This document shows, piece by piece, positions 1-9,676 of a stretch of 64,000 bases of DNA. Made by a program: the position numbers and the translations under genes. Position 1 is the first letter of the stretch. Each line of letters opens with the position of its first letter. The notes beneath the pieces were generated by a model. That model worked only from the letters and a program-made list of their open reading frames with translations, was not told the DNA's origin and did no database searches. The DNA comes from Agrostemma githago (taxonomy: Eukaryota > Streptophyta > Magnoliopsida > Caryophyllales > Caryophyllaceae), in assembly GCA_958450325.1 (NCBI GenBank), contig OY288243.1:60992606-61056605 (forward strand), given 5' to 3'.

Positions 1-164
1 AATTATGGTCATCCCTGAGCGGATAGAATCAAAGTCCAAAGGAAGCACCTGAGAACTCTTACCCAGCAGATCAGAATAGTAGTCCATCAGGAAGGCCTTT
101 TTAATTCCATGTTGAGTAGTAAGAGTAACTACTTGAGAATCATCAATTTTTCAAATGTGGCTAT
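1..164 (-). pseudogene. LINE reverse-transcriptase fragment, part 1
   Basis: The reverse complement reads openly as the linker just before the LINE reverse-transcriptase core. It contains IDDSQVV, then KKAFLMDYYSDLLGKSSQV and SIRSGM. The same order occurs in the intact LINE at 26.8-30.2 kb (AAFEDYYKSLLG...V). The fragment runs off the left edge of the window. It continues upstream in its own sense at 856-1278, so one LINE copy has been split by an LTR-like insert. No start or stop is meaningful here. The assignment rests on motif order and spacing, without a database search. Confidence 0.8.
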
Positions 165-855
165 TGTTAGGAAATAAGTGTCTAACAATTGTCCTTTTGG
201 GTTTCGAATTGATTTGTCCTTGATATCTTTCCTAAAGTTGATGTTCTTGTTTTGGAAACAATATTGTTACACAATATTATTTGGTTTAGGAAAGTTTGTA
301 TTTGGTTAGTCTTTGTTTCCTAATTAGTTTAGGTAACTAGGTTGAGTGGAATAATACTATACAAAGACCTGACTAGTTTTTAGGTTAATTAAGAGTGAGA
401 GATGATTTGAGAGCACAAATATAAAGGGCTAATTTGTGAGGTTTTCTTGAGAGGAAAACTCAATTTGTTCTGAGTCCCTATTATTTGGTGGTTCTACTGA
501 TCTCTTCTTCGTTGGAGACCGTTGGAGTTTGTTCGGATCTTGGTTGGCCGCAAGATCATTTGTCCTTCGTCTCGTAGGTGAGTTCGTCGCAGGTTGAACT
601 CAGTCTGGGTAGTCTCTTTCCAGTTTGAGATTACTATTTGGTTGGTAGAATTGGTAGTACTTTTGGCTTTAGTAGTCAGCTATTAATTAAGCGTGTGTAT
701 TACGGTCTACTGTTGGGCTATTATCTCCACAATAGTGAATTTGGTCTCCTTGTCGGTGTGGACGTAGTCAGTGATTTTGCTGATGAACCACATAAATTTG
801 TGTCTCAGTTTTATTATTGTTTGCTATTTGTTATGTTCTTCTCGCATAATTAACA
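165..855 (+). repeat. LTR-like insertion (probable solo LTR, Copia-like ends)
   Basis: It starts with TGTTAG and has a nearby CTAACA (the usual inverted Copia LTR start). It has a TATAAAG box near 420-426 and a plausible TTAACA end at 855. LINE coding similarity stops just before 165 and resumes just after about 855, which defines the insert better than its own ends do. I see no clean 5-bp target duplication at these borders. A GCTAT pair (160-164 and 679-683) would instead place the end at 678, but LINE similarity does not resume there. No internal coding sequence is present, so a solo LTR is the simplest reading. Confidence 0.45.
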
Positions 856-1278
856 AACCGTAGGTAACAGAGTGTCTACGTTCAACGCTTTTGTTTTATA
901 AAAATAGCTGGAACAACAGTCGTTGAGGGAGATGTTTGTAACCTTGGCCTGTTATGCAAGAGCACTCAGTTCAACCTTTTTTGAGGAGGAGGAGGAGGAT
1001 GGAGACTATCCATCAGTGTCTTCTCCCGTGTCATGAAGCCTTGATTGAATGGATGTGTCGTGAGTGAGGCTTGGCAGGTCTGCAAATCGGCACCACCGAT
1101 CTTAACCATGTCTTTAATGTGAGAAAAGTGAGACATATGGAGCATCTTCATAGCAGCCTTTACAGGTTTAATGGAGTTTGTCAGTAAAACGATACATAAC
1201 TAAACCAATGGCCTTAGAATTCGATCTCTGGGTTACTCTTTTAAGAAAATCTAAATGTTTCACCAGTGGTAAGGATAT
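856..1278 (-). pseudogene. LINE fragment, part 2 (endonuclease-RT linker)
   Basis: On the minus strand, broken frames carry the helical linker between endonuclease and reverse transcriptase. They read VKAAMKMLHMSHFSHIKDMV, then DLQTCQASLTTHPFNQ, ELSALA and QAKVTNISLNDCCSSYFY. The intact LINE in this window has the same series (KVVKRSLTYMHKNSYANI; ELKACQHDMQANPLSEE; QKAKVNDLNYKDCSSKYFF). Stops and frameshifts are present, and a GAG-rich expansion near 982-1000 disrupts the frame. Together with 1-164 it is one inactive LINE on the minus strand. Confidence 0.8.
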
Positions 1279-1416
1279 TTGCAAACAAAGTTTTTTATTT
1301 TCTTTGGTGCCCAGCTTGATTTAAATAGAGGAGTGGTCAAAGATGCCCGGAAGGAGGAAGTCGACATAGGAAGAAGAAAAAAGATTGATTCACTTGTCGT
1401 TTATGATGGCTCTGTC

Positions 1417-1716
1417 TGTAATACTCCGGCCCAAACTAGGACCGGAAATGTTAGCCGCTGTAGCCCGCCAGGCTTTGTACTGGTCCCACAGACCAACACG
1501 AGTCCTTTCCAACGCATCTTGTCCTCACTCATGCGCATCTCGGAAAACTTCCCAGAAGGTCTAAGGATGGGTAACCTCCTGGGAAGGTTTTCGTGATGCA
1601 CATGAGTGAGGACAAAATGCGCTGGAAATGACTTGTGTTGGTCTGTGGGATCAGTATAGAGTCTGGTGAGCTACCACGACTAACATTTCCGGTCCTAGTT
1701 TGGGCCGGGTGTTACA
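1417..1716. repeat. Cassandra-derived foldback (two LTR 3' ends head to head)
   Basis: The left arm (about 1417-1561) is the reverse complement of the right arm (about 1565-1716). Each arm carries the 3' part of a Cassandra-type LTR. It starts inside the 5S-rRNA-like box (GATGGGTAACCTCCTGGGAAG on the right) and runs through conserved LTR sequence to a GTTACA terminus. The outer ends read TGTAATACTCC and GGGTGTTACA. The same sequence family forms the solo LTR at 4981-5297. The arms differ by many substitutions, so the palindrome is old. I see no matching flanking duplication. Confidence 0.8.
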
Positions 1717-2140
1717 ACTAGAAGGAAAACTATCTAGAGAATAAGGGAGAGGAAGAGAAAAGTGTCATTAATGGAGAAAAACTCGAGGAAGATGAAGATT
1801 GCATAAAAATAATAATAATTTTGAAGAAGAAGCACAAGGATCTTGTCACCAACCCTTGAAAAATCCTTCAAAATCACTAACTTGATCTAAAATTACTTAA
1901 TATTGATTAATTTCTAAGTGAGTAGTGTAAAATAAGCTTACAAATGAAATCTATTCTACTGAGGCATAATAATGATGCATACTAGTGGCAAATTAGGTTA
2001 AAGTTATATATACTAAGTTGCTTAATGGATCACTTAAACAAAGCCTAAATCTAATTTTTGCAGTTGAGTTGAAACTTTTGCCCTATGGATCCTCAAAGGG
2101 TACAGCTTTGTCCTGCGGATTTCTGGAGTTCCTACTGCTT
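1717..2140. other. AT-rich intergenic, nothing recognised
   Basis: Low-complexity AT-rich sequence with a short ATA-rich run near 1808-1825. I see no ORF, TIR or LTR boundary that I can defend. Confidence 0.5.
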
Positions 2141-2380
2141 TACCGTCGGGCGAAACTTCGCCCGGTGGTTTCGCCCAGTCAGCTTTTCTTCTGAATTCTG
2201 AAAACTCGGACATCAATACCGTCCGACAAAACTTCGCCCGGTGGGTAAAAATTTCGACCGGACATTTTTCCCGGTCGTTTCACTTGATAAAGATCTTCGG
2301 GGAGCGAGGCAGATATGTCATCGGGCGATTCTTCACCCGGCGAGATCTCATATGGCGAAATTTCGCCCGATGGATTTTTT
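2141..2380. repeat. Cluster of GC-rich short palindromes
   Basis: Several imperfect inverted repeats built on GGGCGAA...TTCGCCC occur within about 230 bp, near 2147-2167, 2224-2280, 2320-2343 and 2353-2372. Short hairpin-forming units of this kind occur in LTRs and MITEs. The downstream minus-strand reading frame (2179-2481) is open only because the repeats lack stops, and it shows no recognisable domain. I do not know which element owns this block. Confidence 0.6.
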
Positions 2381-2694
2381 TTCCTCTTTCTTTTAGTTTC
2401 ACTCTTCATTGTTTGGACTTTGGCTTCGTGACATGCCTTGGACGATATTCTACTCTCTTGTGCTCGTAAAAGCTCGAACATGCTCTCGGAAATGGATTCC
2501 TATCAAAACAATAGGAAAACTAATCAAAAACACGTAAAATGCACAAGAGACGCTAATGTGAGGAAAACTCCAATGATACGATAATCGCACACTATTCCCA
2601 CAAAAACGCAAGGAAAATGAGTCTAAATGGATGGAAAAGTGAGCTAAATTTAGCGCACAACAAGGACCCCTAAAAAGCAAAGCACATGTCAATG
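2381..2694. other. Unassigned, probable decayed LTR or retroelement flank
   Basis: A-rich on the plus strand, with no recognised coding domain. It lies between the palindrome cluster and the gypsy integrase remnant and may be decayed internal retroelement sequence, but I cannot show this. Confidence 0.35.
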
Positions 2695-3810
2695 ACGGCG
2701 GCCAGGTACATGCTCATAGAAGACCAACTATATAAAAAAAGGAGTGTCGGCGCCTATCCTGACCCAGAGAAGCTGTGGAGGTGTTAGACGACATCCATTC
2801 AGGGATGTGTGGTCACCACGTAGGAGGTAGGAACCTTGCGCACAAGGCTATAAGGGCGGGCTACTATTGGCCGATCATCCTCCAAGACGTCAGGGAACTT
2901 ACTAGGAAGTGACGTAACTGTCAAATTCATGCCCCAGTGATCCACGCGCCGGCAAGGCACTAGCAACCCATCCTAAGTCCAATACCATTTGCGCAATGGG
3001 GAATGGAAATCCTTGGCCTATTTACAGCTGCCTCTGGGGGCAGGAAGTTCCTGACCGTCGCGGTAGACTATTTCTTCAAGTGGATTGAGGTAAAGGTCAT
3101 CCCAACGATCGCGGAACCCGCAGTCAGGAAGGTAATATGGCGCAACGTGATAACAAGGTTCGGAGTCCCCAAGGTGCTGGTCTTCGACCACGGCCAACAA
3201 TTCAACAATCCCCCCATCAGAGAATGGCTGAGGGAATGGGGATCGTCGTTGCTTACTCCGTCGTCTACCACCCACAAATAAATGGCCAAGTGAAGGCGGC
3301 CAACAAGCAAAATCTTGAACGGGCTAAGGAAGATGGTGGAGGATCTGAAGGTAGGTGGTCCGATGAGCTGCACAACGTGTTGTGGTCATTAAGAACCACC
3401 TGGAAGGTCTCAATCGACCACGCACCCTTCAGCCTCGTCTACGGTGAGGAAGCCCTCCTCCCTATTAAAGCTCGGGTCCTTTCAGCTCGCAGATAATACT
3501 TCTAGGAGAATAAGAATGAGGCAGCAATGGCCGAAGTGCTAGACTTTGTGGAAGAAGCGAGAAAGGAAGCTCGGGTCAACTTGGTGGCATATCACAACAA
3601 ATGAGAAAAGCTTACAACCAAAGGGTGAACAACCGGATGTTTCAGATCGGGGACCTCGTCCTTAGGAAGGCAGCAGTCGTCGGTAAGGGCAACGTGCATG
3701 GAAAATTAAGCGCCAAATGGGAAGGCCCATATGAAGTCACCCAGGTCATGGGACCGAGCACCTTTGGATTCAAGGACGCCGAGGAGCAAGACTTACCCTC
3801 CCACTAGAAT
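2695..3810 (+). pseudogene. Ty3/gypsy pol remnant: integrase
   Basis: Three plus frames together give an integrase in order. The N-terminal zinc-binding part (HSGMCGHHVGGRNLAHKA... then RNCQ) has its first CxxC cysteine codon replaced by TGA. The catalytic core follows with VAVDYF and VFDHGQQF. The region around GQVKAANK has Lys where gypsy integrases have the third catalytic acid (normally GQVEAAN). A C-terminal GPY/F-type module reads WEGPYEV. Frameshifts occur near 3240 and 3500. It ends just before the 81-bp array, as expected at the 3' end of pol in a Tat/Retand-like element. Inactive. Confidence 0.88.
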
Positions 3811-4008
3811 TCAGACAGCAGGGGACGATCAAGCTTGTCGACGGCCCTGCTCACACCAAAAGTTTAAAGTTTGAATGCCAAAGGCTTATGTCTTTCTCTT
3901 CTACTTGTCGTTTGGCCTCTAGGTTCTTAATCAAAAAGCAGAGGGCAATAAGGAGGGATCCCCTATTCGACTTAGCATAGAGAATTGAACACCCCAACAC
4001 AAAAGAGG

Positions 4009-4495
4009 CCAACAACCTCCCATGCCAAAGCATGGGGGCATAGGTCTTCCACAAGTCCGTCTGTAGGTCTTCACCACAGACGGCAAAGGCCAACAACCCC
4101 CCATGCCAAAGCATAGGGGCATAGGCCCTCCACAAATCCGTCAGAAGGTCTTCACCACAAATGGCAAAGGCCAACAACCCCTCATGCCAAAGTATGGGGG
4201 CATAGGCCCTCCACAAGTTCCTCTGTAGGTCTTTACCACAGACAGCAAAGGCCAACAACTCCCTATGCCAAATGATGGGGACATAGGCCCTTCACAAGTC
4301 CGTCTGTAGGTCTTCACCACAGACGGGAAGGAACGACAACCCCCCATGCCAAAGCATGGGGGCACAAGCCCTCCACAAGTCCGTCCGTAGGTCTCCACTA
4401 CAAACGACAAGGGCCAACAACCCCCTATGCCTAGGCATGGGGGCATAGGCCCTTCAGAATCCCAACTGTAAGTCCTCACCACAGGTGGAAATGAT
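4009..4495. repeat. 81-bp tandem array, six copies plus a degenerate seventh
   Basis: Units begin at 4009, 4090, 4171, 4252, about 4333 and about 4414, an exact 81-bp register. Each contains CATGCCAAAGCATGGGGGCAT (imperfectly palindromic) and a GTCCGTCTGTAGGTCTTCACCA-like half. Because 81 is a multiple of three, the minus strand stays open across copies and creates two spurious-looking ORFs. Tandem arrays between pol and the 3' LTR are a known property of Tat/Ogre/Retand gypsy elements, which fits the integrase just upstream. Confidence 0.92.
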
Positions 4496-4566
4496 CGATG
4501 CCCCTCTCCTCCCCAACCCAACTTGCCAAAGCATGGAGGCATGAGCCCCTTCTGAAGGTTAACACC

Positions 4567-4597
4567 ATAAGAAGAAGAAGAAGAAGAAGAAGAAGAA
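4567..4597. repeat. GAA microsatellite
   Basis: About ten uninterrupted GAA units directly after the 81-bp array. On the minus strand it encodes a serine run in a non-functional frame. Confidence 0.9.
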
Positions 4598-4980
4598 CTA
4601 AACAAAGCCAAAATGCATAAAGTGAAAAAGCACCTCATATGCAAAAGTTTAGTACAAGACAATCCAAAAGACAAAATAAAAGCTACGATTATTACAAATC
4701 GACAGCCATCCCTAAAGGACCAAGCGCCACTTATGACAAAAAGAAACTAAAAAGCAATAAAGTATAAAGGGCAGACATATGCCACTGATTGCCTCGAGGG
4801 TAGGTGATGAAGATCGACAAAAGCCTCAACGGGGGGCAAATGAGTTCGATGTGTCAGCTCGCTCGGCTGCCACTTCCTTCTCTTCCTCCCTGAAAGTGCA
4901 TGAGACATAGGAGGACGATGGTCCGCTTTCCTATTTCGAAGGGGAGGGCGGCCTTGTAGGAGCACCCACAATAAAAAGGA

Positions 4981-5297
4981 TGTAACACCCCGGGCCAATC
5001 CTAGGATCGGAAATGTTTACCGCGGTAGCCCGCCAGGCTCTGTACTGATCCCACAGACCAACACGAGTCCTTTCCAATGCATTTTGTCATCACTCATGCG
5101 CATCCCGGAAACCTTCTCAGGAGGTCACCCATCCTAAGATAACTCCCACTCAAGCACGCTTAACTGCGGAGTTCTTATTATAGGCAAACTAGAAAAGAAA
5201 GTGCACTTTGTTGATATGAGTAGTACTTTCAATCCTTTTAAGCACTAGTCATTTAAGCTCATAAATAGGACATCTTCAATCAATGTGGGGTGTTTAA
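4981..5297 (-). mobile_element. Cassandra TRIM solo LTR
   Basis: Read on the minus strand, it runs from a mutated TTAAACACCCC start to a GGGGTGTTACA end. The inverted ends are typical of Cassandra, a TRIM retrotransposon whose LTR carries a 5S rRNA-derived promoter. The 5S-like stretch lies at 5107-5175. Length is about 317 bp. The flanks AAGGA (4976-4980) and CCGGA (5298-5302) match at only three of five bases, so the target duplication is weak. It interrupts a coding frame that resumes on the other side, which supports a genuine insertion. Confidence 0.85.
5107..5175 (-). promoter_or_regulatory. 5S rRNA-derived internal promoter segment in the Cassandra LTR
   Basis: The minus strand contains AACTCCGCAGTTAAGCGTGC (A-box region of plant 5S rRNA), then GGATGGGTGACCTCCTG (C-box region). 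Only the 3' part of 5S is represented, embedded in LTR sequence, so this is not a 5S rRNA gene. In Cassandra this block is thought to supply RNA polymerase III promoter elements. Confidence 0.85.
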
Positions 5298-5696
5298 CCG
5301 GACCTCCTGATCTTCCTCAGAATCCTTGACCTCAGCCTCGGTCCTCTTGTCGTCTAGTCTCTTGAAGATGGCCTTGTATCAAGCCAAGTCAAAGATAGGG
5401 TCAAGCTCTTCAAGAGCGTCGCTGTTGATCTTGGAAAGGACGTCTTGATCGTCGGTGTATCCAGCATCTAACGCCTCCTCAGCCTCCACCTCCATCTTGG
5501 CCAAATCCTCTGACTTCTTCGCTAGTTCCTCCACCTTGGCTGATAGGGCGGCCTCCATATCTGACTGCCTCTGTCTCAGTTGTTCAACTTTCCTTAAAGC
5601 GTCAGCCAGTTTCTCCTTTACCAAAGATGTTTCCAGAACAGCCGCTAACAATCTATCCTCTAATTCATCCCGCTCGCCTCGATACCATTTTATAAT

Positions 5697-7759
5697 TAAA
5701 TCATAAAATAAAATAAGCTAAGTAATTAACCTAAACTATCCTAACCCACGTAACTAACAGAGCCTACACCTCTAACACTAAAAATAGCAGCCTACACAAA
5801 ATGCTACACTACAACAATGACAACGGCAACAACATGCCCCAACAATATGACGTCAAAAACAATAATCGATGAACACTAAGCACCAAACACCCTCATTACT
5901 CCCTCCAACCGAAGCACAAGGCAGTAGACCGACAATACTAGCAGTACACCAACCATAACCTCTGCCTTCATTCTGGCATCATTACCATCACGCACGACAC
6001 AAAATTACTACGATAACAGCAACAACACGTCAACGACAACCAGAAGCCAACACTAACAACAACAGCCCGACAATAGCATTCCCGACACCTATATCGACAC
6101 CAAGGTTCAATTACGATGCTAAAACCAGAAAAGACGATGTAGACTTATCTATAACTGCGTGTACGGTGGATCACGACTGATTATACGTGAGGATTGAGAG
6201 GACGGTCCGAGTGTGTGTTAATGGCTGCTAATACGGTGTACTTAGGTTTAATTAAATGAATGATGTTTGGTGTGCGTAGGTTTAAGGAGGGCTTGCGAGA
6301 GGTAAAAGACAGACGAATATGGAGTTGAAGGTAGGCGTGAATGGCGGTGCGGAGTGATGGTGAAACAAAAGAATGTAGGGGGCGTGGGTGACGGTCATAT
6401 ACTCATATATACTAATTGGTGGGCCTATGTAACATTTAAATAACCTAGCTGCTATTAGGAGTATCTTATAATGTCAACCAATTATATACTACTACTCATT
6501 AGAAAGACCCGGATTAAATGGGGAATACGATATATACAAGACGGGTATTAAAATCTACCCTCTTTATAAGGAACTTTGTCCCGAAATTCAGGATATACCC
6601 AATAACAACCTCTCCACTAACTGACACCTTGTATGATTTACACTGTTCGACTACCTCACCCGATTCATCACATGACGAACTATTATTGTACCTGTCTCAC
6701 GTACTACTGATTAACGTTATACGCGCACTTAAAACTAATGACAATAACCAATTCTCATCACATAGTGACTGGCACAGTCACTAAGCAAAACATATCATAG
6801 GAAAATAATGGGGTATGAAATTTACCGTAAAAACTCATCGCTAACTTGAGCGTCGGAGAGGCAACCTCGGACACCCTCCAAGACCATTGTTTGTCATCTG
6901 TGCAGGGACAGCAGCCGACTAGACGTCAAACAGAAGCAATATGGAAAACCTACCGGCGATCCTAGCCGACTCATATCGATTGTTTGCATCCCAAACAATA
7001 TTGTTTCAAAACTTATACTTAGCTAGGCTAATTTTTTCATGATCTATACCTAATCTTATTTTCATCAAAAAAAATATTTACCTTGTAATCTTTTTTTATT
7101 CCAATTCTACCCTTCACTCATTTTATTAGTCTTTCACCAGATATTACTTTAAACAACCTGGCAATCTGTCATTCATGATTCATCTCTCTTCATCTTCATC
7201 CATCTTCCATCATCAAAAACATGATAAAATATCTCATCACTCAAATCTGGTTTTATTGTTAGTCTGATAAAATCAACTTATAGGAATGTTTTGTCATAAT
7301 AATCTTAACGATTTGGTGTTCTTGAGCTCTTCTAAATTTTAATGATGGTGATGAATACTAAATACTGGGTATGTAGTTTGAAGTGGTTATGATAAATCTT
7401 GAGGATTGTAACGGAGTTTAAAGGTATAGACAATTTTGAGTAGAATTACGATTCTCGTTAGAACCTTCATAAAAAGAAGTCTTATGGCATCTTATGTTGT
7501 GGAAAATTTTGACTAACATTTTAGCTATGGTCCCAGACTCCATGGGTTAGCATGTATTCATATAGTACCATTTTCAATCGAGCATGGGTATTGTAAATTT
7601 GTAATGTGGATTTGTGGTGAAAATGTGAAATTGATTTAGAAAAACATGATTTCGGAAAATCGATTTAGGGTTTGGATTTGGGGGAATTAGAGGGTCATGT
7701 GTTACTTAAAAAGAGCAAATATGTTAATTCATCCCATTCCTTTAGTTATTTTGATGGAA
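5697..7759. other. Intergenic, probable decayed retroelement sequence
   Basis: 5,760-6,130 is CAA/ACA-rich on the plus strand. Around 6,500-6,800 there is LTR-like sequence (AAGGAACTTTGTCCCGAAATTC). 7,000-7,760 is AT-rich. The plus frame at 6518-6784 shows no recognisable domain. No boundaries can be fixed. Confidence 0.4.
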
Positions 7760-7910
7760 ATAAAATAGGGTGTTGCTCTTCGCAGTACGCATTTTACTCG
7801 ACGCAGTACCGTTTTTCCGATTTTGCCCCTCTCATTTCCCCCTCCCTCAAATTCATCCTTTTGTTTTCCTCTCTTTTTATTTTTCTCTTCTCCATATCTA
7901 CTTTATTCAA

Positions 7911-8125
7911 CGCAGTACATTATTTTTTACTTTTACGCAGTACATTTTTTTTTTTACTTTTACGCAGTACATTTATTTTTTTTACTTTTACGCAGTACAT
8001 TTATTTTTTACTTTTACGCAGTACATTTTTTTTTTTACTTTTACGCAGTACATTTATTTTTTTACTTCTACGCAGTAGATTTTGTTGCGGTACATTTATT
8101 TTAAAATTTCATGCAGTACATTTAC
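7911..8125. repeat. Subterminal minisatellite built on the TIR motif ACGCAGTACATTT
   Basis: About eight units of 25-31 bp have the form (T)n-ACTTTTACGCAGTACATTT. The T-tract varies in length between units. CGCAGTAC is also the motif that occurs twice in each TIR of the host element. The array therefore looks like an expansion of a terminal motif and not an unrelated satellite. The plus-strand reading frames here (7672-8130) are artefacts of the repeat. Confidence 0.9.
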
Positions 8126-8397
8126 TTTAATCTTTGAAATCAGAAGGTTTGTGTGTCTGTGTGTTAACCGTATGGTCGGTTTTCAGCCATAGTAAAGTAC
8201 TTTGTTGTGGAGTATATACTTATCGACCGTACTATGTTGGTTAAAATATTGAAAAAAAATAACTATTCTGAAGAATAACAACAAGCAGTACAGAAATAAG
8301 AAAAAAAATCACAGTACACAAGTCTCCGTACAAAACAATGAAAAAGTAACACTATATACTCAGTTCTGTAATACACTATTCGATTGCATACTTCCAA

Positions 8398-8672
8398 TTT
8401 AATACCCAATCTTAAAGTATTAAATCCAAGAATTGAGTTTCTAAACCAAAAAAATTGATAATTTTGATATATAACAATAAACAAAAAAATCGATTATTTT
8501 GAACTTTAACCCTAATTTCAATAATTAATGATTGATTTAATACCCAATCTTAAAGTATTAAATCCAAGAATTGAGTTTCTAAACCAAAAAAATTGTTAAT
8601 TTTGATATATAACAATAAACAAAAAAATCGATTATTTTGAGCTTTAACCCTAATTTCAATCATTAATGATTG
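8398..8672. repeat. 138-bp direct duplication
   Basis: Copy one (8398-8535) and copy two (8536-8672) are nearly identical, differing at a few bases (for example GATAATTT against GTTAATTT). A shorter, more diverged third piece lies near 8740-8820. All copies lie inside the TIR element at 7768-9071. Confidence 0.9.
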
Positions 8673-9429
8673 ATTCATGTTCTTGAATCAAAATCTTTCA
8701 ATAATTAACGATAAACAAAAAAAACAAAAATTGTAATTAATGATATATAACAATAAACAAAAAAAATCGATTATTTTGAACTTTGAAACAAAAAACCCTA
8801 ATTCGATAATTAATGATAATTAATGATTGATACCTGTTCTTCAATCAAAATCGTATCCATGATCTTTTAAATTTGATAAGTTGAATGAATGTAGACTTAG
8901 ATTTAGAGGTAGTCAATAATAATTGAAAAAGAAAGAGATGATTTTAGGGTTAGGGTAGAGAGGATGAGAGAAGAATGAAATTAGGGTATTTTCTGATAAG
9001 GGCATCCAATGGAAAAATATGGTAAAAAAGTACTGCGTCGAGTAAAATATGTACTGCGAAGAGTAACTCCGATAAAATAAAGGTATAGATTATCAAAAAA
9101 TTAGGAAGTATAAAATTTGAAAAAAAAAAACAAAAATTTACTCAAGGTATAAAGTTTAAACTTTGGTGTTTTTTAGGTATAAAGTATCAATTTTTCCTTT
9201 ATTTTACCCTCATACATTAGGTCGTCAGCATATCAGCCAGGTCGTCAGCGCTTTACACTTGAATTTACCTTTGTACCCTTCTGTAATTATGAGTGTTGAT
9301 ATTAATTAATTTTCTTAATTAATGTAATTATTATTTCCCGACTAATTTAAGATTACGGTTTTTGTAGTTTTTTTACTGTTTTTGAGACACGTGTCTCAAT
9401 ATAGCTCAGGAATCTTTTTCGGAAATCTC

Positions 9430-9437
9430 TATATAAA
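9430..9437 (+). promoter_or_regulatory. Candidate TATA box in the left TIR
   Basis: CTATATAAACC followed by a CT-rich stretch (about 9445-9490), as in plant core promoters and 5' leaders. It points inward, toward the PMD gene. The right TIR has a mirrored TATATAT on the other strand. Confidence 0.4.
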
Positions 9438-9676
9438 CCACCCCTTCCATCCTCCTCACAATTCACTTTCACTTCTTTCTCTCTCTAAAATAATTCCTAA
9501 AAAAATCATTTTTCAAATATAAAACCGCTTCCACTTCCACTCCAAATCTTTAATCAAGTACATCTATCAATTTTGTAGTACTTTTTTACTTTATAAGGGA
9601 TTTTATTTAGATCGATTAGTTTCATTACAATTAGTCTAGGTTGATAGTTTAGGCTCCCCGTAGCTAGCCTTTGATT

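Larger units (their letters stand above)
4800..5696 (-). pseudogene. Antisense coiled-coil ORF of the gypsy remnant, split by a solo LTR
   Basis: The minus strand from about 5696 encodes a charged heptad-like protein: DELEDRLLAAVLETSLV, KLADALRKVEQLRQRQSDM, KVEELAKKSEDLAKMEVEAE. An acidic tail follows (SDALEELDPIFDLA, then a TGA in place of Trp, then YKAIFKRLDDKRTEAEV). A Cassandra LTR (4981-5297) interrupts it. Beyond the LTR a C-terminal piece resumes (GAPTRPPSPSK, VSCTFREEEKEVAAER). Extra ORFs, often antisense, lie between pol and the 3' LTR in Tat-lineage elements, which fits this position. The function of these ORFs is unknown, and this copy is dead. Confidence 0.65.
7768..9071. mobile_element. 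Non-autonomous TIR DNA transposon, 1.3 kb
   Basis: The left end GGGTGTTGCTCTTCGCAGTAC and the right end (reverse complement CGGAGTTACTCTTCGCAGTAC) form TIRs. They continue through a second shared block (TTTTACTCGACGCAGTAC), about 55 bp in all. An 8-bp direct repeat ATAAAATA flanks it (7760-7767 and 9072-9079). No transposase is present. The interior has a subterminal minisatellite (7911-8125) and a 138-bp duplication (8398-8672). An 8-bp duplication suits hAT or Mutator-like superfamilies; I cannot decide between them. Confidence 0.85.

Noticed and set aside
679..683. GCTAT as the right target duplication of the LTR-like insert
   Set aside because: A five-base match is weak, and LINE similarity resumes only near 856.
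1279..1601. Plus and minus frames of 66-105 codons over the Cassandra palindrome
   Set aside because: They run across LTR ends and 5S-derived sequence; no protein domain.
5107..5175. A 5S rRNA gene
   Set aside because: Only the 3' part of 5S is present, embedded in a Cassandra LTR; no complete 120-nt 5S unit.
7672..8130. Overlapping Phe/Tyr-rich ORFs of 93-152 codons
   Set aside because: They are generated by the ACGCAGTACATTT minisatellite; all three frames are open for the same reason.
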